Below, piece by piece: positions 19,613 to 31,358 of a DNA stretch of 64,000 nucleotides. Position 1 is the first letter of the stretch, and each line of letters starts with the position of its first letter. The notes below the pieces were generated by a model. That model saw only the letters and a list, made by a program, of their open reading frames with translations, was not told the DNA's origin and ran no database searches. Origin of the DNA: Climacium dendroides (Eukaryota > Streptophyta > Bryopsida > Hypnales > Climaciaceae); the NCBI GenBank assembly GCA_950106755.1, contig OX467083.1, forward strand, positions 32,173,029-32,237,028. The letters are read 5' to 3'. The position numbers were made by a program, and so were the translations under genes.

Positions 19613-20039
19613 GAGCATCCCCACTCGTCTTGCAAAACAGATGGCTTGTCCACCGCGGCTTGCAAAAGTGTCCCACCCGTCTTGCAAAACGGATGACTTG
19701 TTAAAAGAGAGGGCTTGCAAGTGGGACCTTGGCTTGCATTTTGGGGTGGTTTTGCAAGCCGCAGTTAGGCTTGCAAGACAGGAAGAGACAAACTGGAAGC
19801 ACCTTTCCGTCTCTTCTTCCGCACTGGTTTTTTTACCCCCTGCCATGCCACGGCTGGAAGCCATGTCCAGTACCATGCTCTGTTTGATTCTTACCATACG
19901 CCTGATTTTTTGTGAGCCTGTTAACAGGTTGTGGTCCCAATGGGTGGGCCTTGCTCTTCACCTGGCTTGCAAAAGTGAATAGCCTAGCCAAATGCCAGCC
20001 AAATCCACCCTGCATTTTGCCAGATGGGTGGGGATGCTC
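19613..20039. mobile_element. Tourist/PIF-Harbinger-like MITE, copy 1
   Basis: TIRs GAGCATCCCCACTCG at the left and the reverse complement GAGCATCCCCACCCA at the right. TAA flanks both ends (19610-19612, 20040-20042), the 3-bp TAA/TTA duplication typical of PIF/Harbinger elements. 427 bp, rich in repeated CTTGCAAAA words that form further inner symmetry. Non-coding. Confidence 0.82.
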
Positions 20040-20042
20040 TAA

Positions 20043-20428
20043 AAGCATCCCCACCCATCTTGCAAAATGGATGACTTCTTAAGAGTGGCTTGCAAAAGTG
20101 CCCCACCCGTTTTGTAAAATGGATGACTTCTTAAGAGGGAGATGCTTGGCTGGGGGTGGCTTGCATATTGGGGCCATTTTGTAAGCCATCTACCGAATTG
20201 CAAAACAACAAAGGACAAGAAGTGGTCCCCTCCTCCCGAAACCTCTCTAACATATGATTGGTCATTGGAATGCTTGGGCTAATGGAATTATATTATAATA
20301 GCCTCATGAACAATCGGCACGATCTGGAAACACAAAGCTCAGACAGGTAGATTGCTTCCTTGGCCTACAAAATGGAAGGCCTGGCAAAATGTCAACTCGT
20401 ATTTTTTGCAAGATGGGCGGGCATGCTC
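20043..20428. mobile_element. Tourist/PIF-Harbinger-like MITE, copy 2, abutting copy 1
   Basis: Starts AAGCATCCCCACCCATC (one change from the family TIR) and ends with the complement of GAGCATGCCCGCCCATC. TAA at 20040-20042 and 20429-20431. 386 bp. The left TAA is also the right TAA of copy 1, so the two elements share one target triplet. Interior words (CTTGCAAAA, GATGACTTCTTAAGAG) match copy 1 in part. Confidence 0.8.
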
Positions 20429-20431
20429 TAA

Positions 20432-20918
20432 GGACCACCTGGTTGCCATTAGGGAGTTGGACCTCCGAAACTTGTATGGGGGAGCAGTCTCCATTGACAA
20501 ATCCTCAATGCCTGTATGTCCAACCAACCCTCTAGCCTCCAATTTGTGCAAAATAGGAATGCAAATGGGTGATTGGAGCTTTCTTTTTCAAAACAAAACA
20601 AAATGTTTCCTACTATAGTCTATATTGCACGCTACAAAAGGAGTGTTGTCCAATGGTGCAATTGCGCACAAAACAATTGGCACAACATAGCAACAAGAGT
20701 AGGCTCCATGTGCTCCAAGTACAATGGAAATGCTAGGAGCTTCGCCTAACTAGACAACCCCCTTCTAGTTGTTGGAGTTTTGGGGATGCAATAGCAACAA
20801 GCTCTAAGAATATGTTTCCATGGAGTGATTGGAATTCCTAATGTGACCTTCCAAGCACTTTTTGTCAAGGTCCAATGTCTAATCCTTGTATTTCAATTTT
20901 GCAAAGCTGGAAGGCCTA
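20432..20918. other. Spacer without recognised feature
   Basis: Mixed-composition DNA between MITEs. Short reading frames show no domain. Possibly part of an older element, but no borders were seen. Confidence 0.3.
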
Positions 20919-21369
20919 AGGTAACTACACCTAAAATGGACCACTCCTCAAATTCGACCCCTATTTTTGAACAAAAACTAAACAAGGAAGATACTCAAAA
21001 TGAAGTGCATAACAAGAACAAATGGAAGGTGAACTTTAAATAGTATGCACCTCTATTAATAGTATTGTAGAGGTAGCAATTTTAGAAATGGACAATTTTG
21101 GATACAGTTTTTATTGCTTTAACTTCTTCTATATTTTCATTCTTCATGTGCATCAAATTCATTTTGACATCACCTACATGACACTTTTAGCACTCTACAC
21201 CTTGCATCTTTGAAAATTTGTAACTAATTCACAATGTGTCCAAAAATTATGGAACCACTTGCATTTTGATTCTTAGTCCTTCACCAATGTGCGAAAATTG
21301 TTGTTCACTTTGTACAACACATTGATCATGCCATAGAGCTTATTTGTGCAATTTTAGGTGTAGTTACCT
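20919..21369. mobile_element. MITE with 19-bp TIRs
   Basis: Left end AGGTAACTACACCTAAAAT and the exact reverse complement at the right end (to 21369), with TA on both sides (20917-20918, 21370-21371). 451 bp. The TA flank suggests a mariner-like origin, though the TIR can be extended and the duplication is not certain. Its inner ~330 bp recurs at 22.2-22.57 kb. Confidence 0.7.
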
Positions 21370-21719
21370 TAGATGGAAACCTACAAGAGGTTGTTTACAG
21401 GAAATAAAACAAGGGTACAACCATGCAGAACTTGTTGAGGAGCTAGAAACAACATTGAAAAGTTTGTGTGGAGACAAATTTGCAAAGACATCGAAAATCT
21501 TAAGTAGCTAGCAACTCCATGAGGCCCAAGATTGTCCAACAAGCTCAATACAAACATGAAGTCCTACATGGAGGGTCTAGGTTGCAAGAAGGCCCCCTCC
21601 AAGTGGGCAATGGAAATACGTCCTAAAGAAAGGTGAGTAGGATAAGCTAGAAGTATGAGAAATCAACACTTTTTGTTGTCCTTCTTAGGTGCATTATCTG
21701 AATGAGGAATGTTTTTTAA

Positions 21720-21932
21720 CCTTTGAAAGGCCCTTGGGGTCCCTCTATACAAGCCTTATAACTCTTCAATTGTGGTGTACTATACGAGTTATGATACATT
21801 GTTGTTTACATACTACCATGATCATTAATTTACTTTGTATTGAATAATATTTAGTCAATGTTTTTCTGGTCAAATACCATCGTGTTCATAATATACTATA
21901 TGGTTGCAATGGGCTTTCAGGCCCTTTTAGGG
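21720..21932. mobile_element. Small TTAA-flanked TIR element
   Basis: Left end CCTTTGAAAGGCCC and right end, reverse-complemented, CCCTAAAAGGGCCTG, flanked by TTAA at 21716-21719 and 21933-21936. 213 bp, non-coding. End sequence and flank resemble the A elements, so it is probably a related short family member. Confidence 0.5.
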
Positions 21933-22194
21933 TTAAGTAACCTAAGATTGTTGGCTTGACATAACAACTACGGTTTTCAAGCCACCTACTTGTTTTTTGA
22001 GTTGACATAAAAAAGAGGTCATTTCCTTTGGAGGGTTAGTGGGGCAATTTTTTCAAGCCCAGTAGGCATACTATAAGGGGTTAACCCCTACATGCCCAAA
22101 GCCTTTTTTGAACTTGCAAGAATTTGCTTTAAATTGAACAAAAAAAACAAATATTTAATAAGTTTTATCAATCTTTTCTAAATTGTAAGGTGGA

Positions 22195-22575
22195 GTTGGT
22201 GGCCATTTTGAAAAGTGCTTAGTTTTATTTATAGTATTGTAGAGGTAATAACCTTACAAGTGGTCAATTTCTATTGTTTCAACTTCTTTTCTATGACTTG
22301 TTTTGATACTACTAATGTGATTTCTTCATGGCATCATCTACATGACACTTTTAACATCCTACACCTTGCATCTTTGAAAATTTGTAACTAATTCACAACA
22401 TGTTCAAAACTATTGGAACCACTTGCATTTTGATTCATAGTCTTTCACCAATGCGAAAAAATTGTTGTTCATTTTCTACATTGTACCGTATTGGTTTGCC
22501 ACATAACTTATTTGTCCCATTTTAAATGTAGCTTATAACTTATTCGTGCCATTTTAGGTGTGGTTACCCTAATGC
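22195..22575. repeat. Second, 5'-truncated copy of the MITE at 20919-21369
   Basis: Runs parallel to 21.05-21.37 kb with shared long words (ACACCTTGCATCTTTGAAAA, TTGTAACTAATTCACAA) and ends in TTTTAGGTGTGGTTACC, the family's right TIR. The left TIR is missing. A second TTAA-CCCCTA end, related to the element at 59849, starts just upstream at 22081 and may have been cut by it. Confidence 0.7.
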
Positions 22576-23995
22576 ATGTGGAGCTCCAAGGTGGACCTAG
22601 CTGCGATGTGATTCTACGATGCAGAGATCCGAATGCACCTGGTCACAACAGGTTTCTAGAAACACAAGCCTACTAGATGCATCCCTGCTACATATGCTCT
22701 AGCGGATGATTTCAAAGGCGTGTTTTTTTTTCCCCTCCCCAAGGCCCTTTGAATTATCTGTGGGGGTATGAAAGCGAAAATCAGCACATGTAAGTTATGG
22801 CACTTGCAATCAGTGCCCAGTGGGATGGATCCTCAGCGAAAGTGTCGATAAAAACAAATACCATTGATCATGTTCAGGAAAGCATTTGTAAGTAGTGACC
22901 AGGTTCAGTGTATGTGAAAGTCAAATACTTCCAACACATGAGAGTTTCAAAGATTGGTAGACCAGATTCAGTGAATCTGTGTTCCCCAAATAGTTAAGCT
23001 ACATCTTGTTTAGAATCTCACTTCTCCATGAATAAGTTGGACTGTTTCAAATAGGGGTAGGGTAGTCACACCCTCTTGGAAGCAGACGATTCTGGGAGAT
23101 TGGACGCGTGGAGTTTTCTTAGTGGTTTTTTGTGTTTTCAGGATTTCTCAACCTCTGAGGTTTTGGAGGTACCGTTCTTCTCCTCAGTTGGTGAAGAACA
23201 GGATTGGAGAATGGTTTTCTTCGACAATTTTTCACTACTGCTTACGTCACTTTCATCTTGCTTGATGCATGTCTTGTTTCTCACACCCCAAGTTCAGCCC
23301 TACTTCTACATTACTTGCGTGACCTTCATTCTGCGCCACTTGCGCACATTCATAACAATGAATTAGTCTCAACCTCTAAAAAAACCCATGGTGCTCACCT
23401 TTAAAAGGGGTGTCACACTGTCTTCTTGCTTAGTGACTTCTGATTGGCTCTTCATTTCTCTCACCATGCTTGTATTCTACAAGAAAATATGTTTTTCTGA
23501 GGGTGTATGATTAGCCCTAATGTGTTATTAGGGTTCAAGCATCACCACCCCAACTCTCCAAATGAGCTTGGGATAACAAGATAGCAGGGAGGTTGAAAAT
23601 TGTCCTTCACCATGGCATGGCCAACTGATTTTCAACCACCAAGGATGGGCAAATTCATAGTTTTTCCTACAACTTCCCATGTATAATGAGATTTGCTAAG
23701 AATCCTCGGCTGACTACTTTTCCTATAGATTTTTGTGTTCTCTTGTTACATTCATTGTTTTCCCCCTAACTTTTGTATTTTCTTACTCACTTTTTAAGAA
23801 ATACTTAGGCTACACCTAGCCTACATGTCACAAACTAGGTCATCCTACTATGTTACAATGGGAGAAATTTTAGCCATGGGACTCACAAGGTGAACAAAGC
23901 TCACCAACGTCCCTTTGTTGTGGGAAATTGGTTGCTCTATGGTGGCGATGCTCTTAAATTGGTATTGTCTCACATAGTACTGCAAGGCCAAGGTA
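22576..23995. other. Spacer without recognised gene
   Basis: Includes a 96-codon open frame at 23076-23366 with no recognisable domain, judged chance. No tRNA, repeat border or retroelement domain seen. Confidence 0.35.
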
Positions 23996-24228
23996 GATTG
24001 TTCCCATGAGTCATTCTAGGGTGCATGTAAAATAAAGACCTCCTATTTTGTCCTTGATTGATTTATCTTTCTACATTTCTCCTAACTAATTTTGGTCCTA
24101 TTGTTGCAAATATAAATTCCAAATTTGCAATTTTTATTATGCGTGGCAAATAAAAATTTCAACGTTTTTTTAGGGATGACAAGGGGGTCGGTTCACCTCG
24201 GCCATGCTACAAGCATTAGGTAGAGGGG
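23996..24228 (+). repeat. Dispersed ~230-bp repeat, copy 1
   Basis: Matches 29085-29310 in the same orientation: both start near GGGTGCATGTAAAA, pass through CAAATTTGCAA and ATGCGTGGCAA, and end in a GGGGGTCGG stretch followed by CACC(T/C)CGGCC. The two copies are 5.1 kb apart. Confidence 0.72.
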
Positions 24229-27200
24229 TGAAATTTTCTAAACAACAAGTTTTAAAACGAATGCCATGCCCATGGTAGAAAAGCAATGGAAGCAAGTTTC
24301 AACTCCCCAAGTAGGTGAGAAGTAACTTCCAATGTATGTGTCCACAATTGGATGGTAAAATTTCAAAAATCCTTCCTTAAACTCTTTGTATGAAGTTAAA
24401 AAAGTCAATAATGATAAATCAACTATGATGCATTAGAGGCGGAAATTTCCTTCTTGATTGACATTCAAATTTCATTCCCCTTTATATGTTATATATGATT
24501 GGAAAATGTTATATTTTCTCTTTTATATAGAATGCCAAGTTTAAACTACTTGTTTTTTCCTTTTGTTTGCTTTATAAAAGATGGAAATTCCAACCTTGTA
24601 CTGTATATGTGGGTATTTTTTGATTAATTATGGTTTAATGTCTTTCCTCTTTGGTTTTTTAAATTGGATTAGAGAGAAGGTCCTTGTGTAGCAAGACAAA
24701 TGGATCTATGTTCCTACCTCGTTTGCTTCATGTCTCACTCCAACATCCCCCCACCTCTCACCTCCTGTCTTCCTATCTATGCATATTAGCTCACTTTGGC
24801 ATTCCATCTCACATTTCCTTCCTTATGGAGTGTGGGAGGGCAAGACATAATAAATATTAATTGACTCCTCAATGCATGAATGGAGAAAAAAAAAAAAAAT
24901 TCAAGATACAAGAATGGAGTGGCTTAAGCTTACATACATGAGATTTGGATTGAGTAGTCAAATATGAATTCTTCCTTGTTGCTTTATATTAAGCATTCCC
25001 CCTACACCTTTTTCTTACCACATTGCTCTATTGACATCAACAAATCTTGAAGACTAAGGAATGACGAATCCAACGATGATATATAGATGAACAGAAAAGA
25101 AGCAAAGTGAAAAACACAAGAAGAAAAAACACCCTTATGGTTGGAATGTTAGATGACATTTCTAAACTAAAATCAATTGAATATAAATTATGTTGAGAAA
25201 GCTACAATTTAACCATCATCTAGCAAGTGTCTTTTCTACTACTAAGTGTTTAAGTGGTAGAAAGAAAAAGAAAGAAAATGGGATGAGGATTCATATTACA
25301 CTTCCAAATCTTATAGGTTTATGGCTAAGTTTTATTAAGTTAGAGATGAATAATTTATATGAAGTTACCACATGTTGAATCAATCATACTACTAAAATCA
25401 TAAGTTCCTTTGTAATATCACAAATGCTACCATTAATACTAGGGGCTTGTGCTTCCTATGCTATGCATTTATTATATCACATATTAGTAAAATTTTGATA
25501 TATTTGAATAGAATGCATGAGAATGATTTCAATAAGTCTTTAAAATAATTATTTTAAATATTTTGTAAAAACATTTTCAATCATGCATACATAGAAATTG
25601 TATTTTCACACAATGTGATATTACAGAAATAGAGTAGTAGTTTGCAATCACTTCTGTGATATCACTTTTTACAAAGGGTGATATTATAGAAATAATATAG
25701 TCGTTGCAATTAAGGTGATATTAAAGAGGATCAATATGGTGATATTGTAGAGGTAGCAAATCCATTGCTTCTCTTGACTTTACCCTTCTTTGCACTTCTA
25801 TGATTTTGTGTTTTTGTGAGCTTTGAGCTTTCATGATTTCAATTTTCTATTGCTACTACCAAATGATTTTGAGAAATTTATTCAATTGAAGCGATTTTGG
25901 ATTCCACAACAATTAAATTGTTCACAAATTTTTTGAGATTTATAAGTTTTTCTTTTCAATTCTTCAATTTGGGTTGCCATTTTTTGTAACACTTGAGTCA
26001 AATTTCTAATGCATTCTAATGTATGTGTATCTTTTATAGTATTTACCATTGCATATGTTTCATTCATCATTCAATAAATTTCTATTGTACATTTCAATAT
26101 ATGCTTACTTATAAAAAAAATTATACAAAAATTTTAGTCATTTTTATTTGAAGATTTATTGAAATTTGTGTTCTGCATTCTATCTAATACATAAAAATTC
26201 TTATAAAATTCTAATGATGAATGTGTAGCATAGCAAGCGCCAACCGCTAGTTACCCTATAAATATTCAACTATCTATTGAATGGATGATGCATGTTTAAA
26301 TTGTGCACATCATCCAATCAATACTCATTGAAGAAGCTTATGAGTAAACCATGTAATATATAAATGAAAAGACAAAAAGGTTTCCAAATGAAATTGTAGT
26401 ATAGATATTTGGAAATAAATATTACTATTTATTATGATTTTGAAATTGGAATTTATTATATTCAATTCAATCATATAGGATTTAATAATGGGCAAATAAC
26501 CATTTACTTGTTTACAATGGACTTAAGATTGAGATCATTGCATTCTTTAATCTTGAAAAAAATATAAAAAACAATATTGTGACATATATTACAAAAATTA
26601 TTGTAGTAGTTATAGTGTAGTTTAGTAGTATAAAAGTTAAAATATGGTTATTATATTGTATAATTTCAAAATATTTGTATTGTTGTTATTTCATACTAGA
26701 GATTGGCATGGTTTAGAATACTTTTGTGCTTTTGAGTATGCAAAATTGTGAGATTTAAATTTAAAATTTAAAAGTATAATTTTTTAAATGCCAATTTAGT
26801 TAAGGTGACAAGATTCCATTAAAATGGCATGAACATGGACCTTGTCTAGGCAATGAAGTGAACAAAAGGATTTATGTAGCTGGGATGGTGATTAAGTGGA
26901 AATCTGATTTTAGTTTTACACAATGTTGTTGTAAAATGCAATTTGCATATGAATTTGCAAATCTATAGGTATAACTAATTGTAGTAAATATCAAAATGAC
27001 TCATGGAATATTGTCAGAATAGTGAATTTCATTAAAATGGCATGTTCCATACACCATTTTCAGATTGTGTAGTCTAAATTGTAAAAATGGCATTTAGGAT
27101 AGGTATAGATTTCAGATGGCACAGTCTAATCCTTTAAAGTTGCAAAATGGTGCCATTCTCACAAGAACCCTCATCAAATTAATAGAATTGTTGTTTCTAT

Positions 27201-29084
27201 TAGTCTTTCAAATATATTGCAAAGAAGTAAAGTTAACGTTAAAAAAATAAAAAATATAATATGGCTATAAAGTAGATTCTCTTGTACAAATTTTAAAACA
27301 ATGAAAAAAATTGGTGTTTTGAATTGCTCTAATATAGTATAGATATCCTTTTATCCCAATTCTATTTTCCATGTTTTTTTGATTCCCTATAAATAATTGT
27401 ATATAATAAAGTAATCAATGGAGATTATGAAATACATCCAAACGTTTTAAACTAATTGATTTATTGTGAATTCAATTACTTAATCAATTTCAAACATTGG
27501 AGGTATAGATTATAAGATGTAGAGGTTTGAAATTAGTAGTGATTTCATCTAACCTTGAAACTTGCATGAGAAACAAAGTGAAATATATTTCATTACATTG
27601 GTTCCTTTTGTTGTAATTATACAAAATCAAATGAACAATCCATTTCAAAGTCCTTATAAAATATTGTCTAAGTTTTTCTAAATTCATCTATGGGTATGCA
27701 ATTCTTGTATTATATATAGGGATTATTGGCATTTAAATGATTTAAAAAATGGCTTTTGTAAAAATTATATCAAATTAAAAGTACCAAAAAGTTAGGTGAA
27801 GATCGAACTAAATAAAATAAGATTTTAAAAATATTGAGTGCATATTTATTAAGAAAAAAACTTTGAAATATATATGAAGAATTGAAACACTTATGCATAA
27901 CTTTAAAAAATCCATACAAGAAGTTTATTGTAGTTAAAATTAAAATTCATACACAATATTTATTTATAGTAAAAAATCTTAAATATTTATCCAAAGTTAG
28001 GTAGCTTGTTTCATGATATATGTATTAGAAAACTTGTATAATTTGTTTTTTTTATTGTTGTTATTGTCCTAAAAAATTATTCATTTCATATATATAATTG
28101 TGTTTTTGGATTCATTGTTAAAAAGGCTATTAGGGATTTGTATATTAAAACAAATTATATCCCTTAAGATTGGACTAAAATGCATTATAAGTGATTATAA
28201 TCAAGGCCATATAATATAGGAGTTGCATGCCTTTGTCATTGATATGAGTGAAGATTGAATTCCATGTGCACTATGAACTTGAATTTGGTTTATCACTTTA
28301 ATTATTACTATTGTCCCACAGTTAGTCCCAACGTATGATATGCGAGGAGTTCTTGTATTAGATTTGCTAAGTATTTATAAAGGTATTAATTAGCTTATGC
28401 TTGGTTGTATAGCTAGTGGTGGGTACATACTAATTTGTGTGAATTATCACACGGTGAAAATCATATTATCATTGCAAATGTATTAGCATGTGAGAAGGAT
28501 AAGAGATTTTGCTTCTTCATGAACTATGTATTTGTTTACTTCAAACTTTCCAACTTAGCAAATTAATATTTATTACCATTTCACACCTAATATAATGTAG
28601 GAAATGTAAAAAGATTTGTTGTTTGATGAATAAAGTAAAATTCGCTACCTTCTTTGTACATTACCCAAATGCTAGTCACTCCATGGGAACTTTTAGTAAG
28701 CAAACATTATAGAGGCCTACTAAAGTGGGTATCCACCCCAACCACCACTTTTTGCTATTGTTCCTTGTTACTATTATTAGATTGATTAAATTTTCATATT
28801 TTTCTTGTTTGCAGGTGAAAAGAGGTTTCAACGCACCAAAAACGTGACATTTGAATGTAGAATGCAAGAGTTGTGAAGGAACAATGTTTGGTTCTAAACT
28901 TCTAAAATTGTTTCTTTCTTCTGCATATTGATTTTGGAGAGATTAGGGAAGTGGATTCAAAGCTGCGTGATCGACCAAATTTACAAAGTCACACGCAGTA
29001 CATGAGTACATCTCGTTCTCTCCGACTTTCCGAGGATAAGGTTGAGTGAAGGTCGGACTTCCGTCAGTCGGGGGTACGGGCGAA
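24229..29084. other. AT-rich gene desert
   Basis: About 4.9 kb of AT-rich DNA without coding signal. GTGATATT-type words recur around 25.6-25.75 kb. Around 27.02-27.14 kb is a stretch beginning AATTTCATTAAAATGGCA with an inner GGTATAGATTTCAG, distantly like the kinase-intron MITE family. Nothing else could be identified. Confidence 0.45.
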
Positions 29085-29310
29085 GTCAGTCATTTCAGGG
29101 GTGCATGTAAAAATCAAAGACCCTCTATTATTTTGTGTTTGATTGATTGAGCTTCTCTCAATGCTAGAATAGTGAATTTGGAGCCTCCCATTGCAAATAT
29201 GAATTCAAAATTTGCAAATTTTATTATAACATGCGTGGCAAGTAAGAAATTTCAGCGTTTTCCCTCGGGGGGACGAGCGAGGGGGTCGGATCACCCCGGC
29301 CGACTAAAGG
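29085..29310 (+). repeat. Dispersed ~230-bp repeat, copy 2
   Basis: Partner of 23996-24228. Here the GC-rich end is better preserved (GGGGGGACGAGCGAGGGGG) and is followed by two ACGTTACCGCAA words at 29310-29355. Together the pair could be ends of a non-coding LARD-like element or two independent insertions. Confidence 0.7.
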
Positions 29311-31358
29311 CACGTTACCGCAACAGAGTCCGACCCAGGCACGTTACCGCAAAGTATAGCGGGCCACAATTGATTGCAGAGAATATGGCAGTGACGGAGG
29401 GCAGTGTTGTCAGGTTGCCAAGTGAATGAGACCACAACAGTAATAATAGCTGACTAGATAAGTTACCATGGTACCTGGCTAGCTACTGTAGCTAATAAAA
29501 AGCAGGAGGAAGGTCAGGTAGAGTCACAAGGAAGGAAGAGTCAACTAGAAGGAAAAATCAGAAGGAAGTTTCAAGGGCATATTATAGAGAAAATAATCAA
29601 TACGAAAATGATACCATTACCACCTTTCAGTTTGCACTAACCTCCCTTTCAGTACCAATATTACGGTAAGCTCTTCAAACAATCCCCTTGTCACCTTGCC
29701 ATCGGGTGCAGACGAAGTCCCTTGCAATCAGCATCGACCACCATTTTCAAACTTCAACTTCGAAAGCAGGCATTCATCAAGTAACCAAGTGCTGACGAGC
29801 TGCTCCTCTCAAGCGCGGAGCTGTGGACCCGCCACTCATCGATCCTGTGGAGCACTAGCCAGCGGAACCGTGGAGCCGCCGTGGGCGCCATGCGATGAAC
29901 CAGGCCGCAACTAAAATAAAAGTCCTTGATCAATCTTTGGCCCTCCAATGACTGCAGCACCGGCCATTGTCGCGGCGATGTCAGTACCCCTTGGAACGGC
30001 TTCTCCGCTTCTCCTTTCACGCATTTACTCCCTTTTGCCCTCACAAGCTCCAAGTCAGCATCCCTTCTAGCCTAGTGACTTATTACAGTGAGATAGTGTT
30101 TCATCACATGCATGACCTCACTTCCCTCGATCTCCGCCAATTGCGTTCCAACAACCTCAACAACAAGTGCTCCTACCTACCTTGCCCCGCTTTCGGTTTC
30201 AAGTTTCAAGTTTCAGGTTTCGGGTTTCGGGGTTCAGGTTTCGATCTGTAAGTTGCTTGTTTGCTTATTTAGCTTCGAACTACGTCTCACTACTTATCGC
30301 CGCCCACATGGGTAGAGAAGGATTCGTCGTGAGAGGTTTGGTACTGGAACTTGTGAGGTCGGGCTCCCGGGTTTTGTATTGGATGATTAGATGGATTGGA
30401 GCACTGGGGTCGATGCAAGTTCGGAACGCACGCAGCTAACTAGGACATGAACGCGGATTGGATCCGGAGCTTTTCTTCTCCTAGTGGTACGTTGGGTGGT
30501 TGGGCGACTTATTGGTTGTGTGTGCAAGATGGTGTTTGAATTGAACTAGTGATCTATTAAGGCGTTTCTTGGTCTTCCGATTGTGAAACTAGTGTCCAAT
30601 TTCGAGGGTAGGGTGTCTGGATCGGTGGCTACTGAGGGGAGGTCCGTAGTTTGCAGTCCCGTGTCGCACAAGAACGTACTTTGGCATTAGACCCGGGATT
30701 AGCCCGGACGAAGAACTAGTGTTCCATCACTTCGAATATATATCCTTTTCGATTTTCAACTTGATCGGTTGATTATGCATTCATGTCCCAGCTAGAATTA
30801 CTATTGCTAGACCTGTAGATCGCGAAACGGCAACTTTTGCAAAGAGAGTTCGCTGTGGAGGTGTTTCTGTTTGTCCCCTCTCCCGTCCCCTCCTCTTGGG
30901 GTTGACAAACAATCACCCCCTCATCTCTTGAACTCTCAATGTGTAGGTCTTATTAGAGAAAAGAATGGATCCATCACCTGGCCAGGGAGAATGTAGACCG
31001 AACTGCTTCAACGAAGAGTCGTTACTGATTTCACCTCGGTAGTGTCACATTATCAACACGCCAATGAATGCACAGAAGGCTGGGCTGTCGATTGCTTGAA
31101 CAACTGTGCCGAAGGGCCACCTGCAACTGTACGTAGGATATATCGCGGCCGCCAATGTTTCGAAACATTCCAATTCTTTAAAGGGCTTAACTTCGGAGAT
31201 AAATTATGACGAGTATTTTGTGACTTGAAGCACTACCGATGAGTACGAGGAGCTGTTAGCGTGGTTCGTATTTGGCCAAACACTCGTAGTTGGGAGGCTC
31301 ACAGATCGGACACGAGAGGTTCCGAAGTCCTTTGTGTACGGTACCCAGACTTGGAACC
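29311..31358 (+). promoter_or_regulatory. Upstream region of the kinase gene (promoter/5' UTR, borders unknown)
   Basis: GC content rises above the surrounding desert. No TATA box or start was fixed. An ATG at 30965 opens a 24-codon frame (MDPSPGQGECRPNC...) that runs to a possible donor at 31039 (GTAGTG) and could join in phase to a CAG acceptor just before the AAAAAGATTGG at about 31393. This would give the kinase an alternative N-terminus. Confidence 0.35.
30191..30245 (+). repeat. Degenerate heptamer repeat TTTCRRG
   Basis: Six to seven consecutive heptamers (TTTCAAG, TTTCAAG, TTTCAGG, TTTCGGG, then a slipped unit). It resembles in length and shape the plant telomere heptamer TTTAGGG without matching it. 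Upstream of the kinase gene, possibly in its 5' UTR or promoter. Confidence 0.6.

Noticed and set aside
23076..23366. 96-codon open frame
   Set aside because: No domain, no codon or splice context, lies among repeats.
31290..31358. Extension of kinase exon 1 upstream of 31359
   Set aside because: Frame reaches an in-frame TAG at 31287 with no ATG, so it cannot be the start without an upstream exon.
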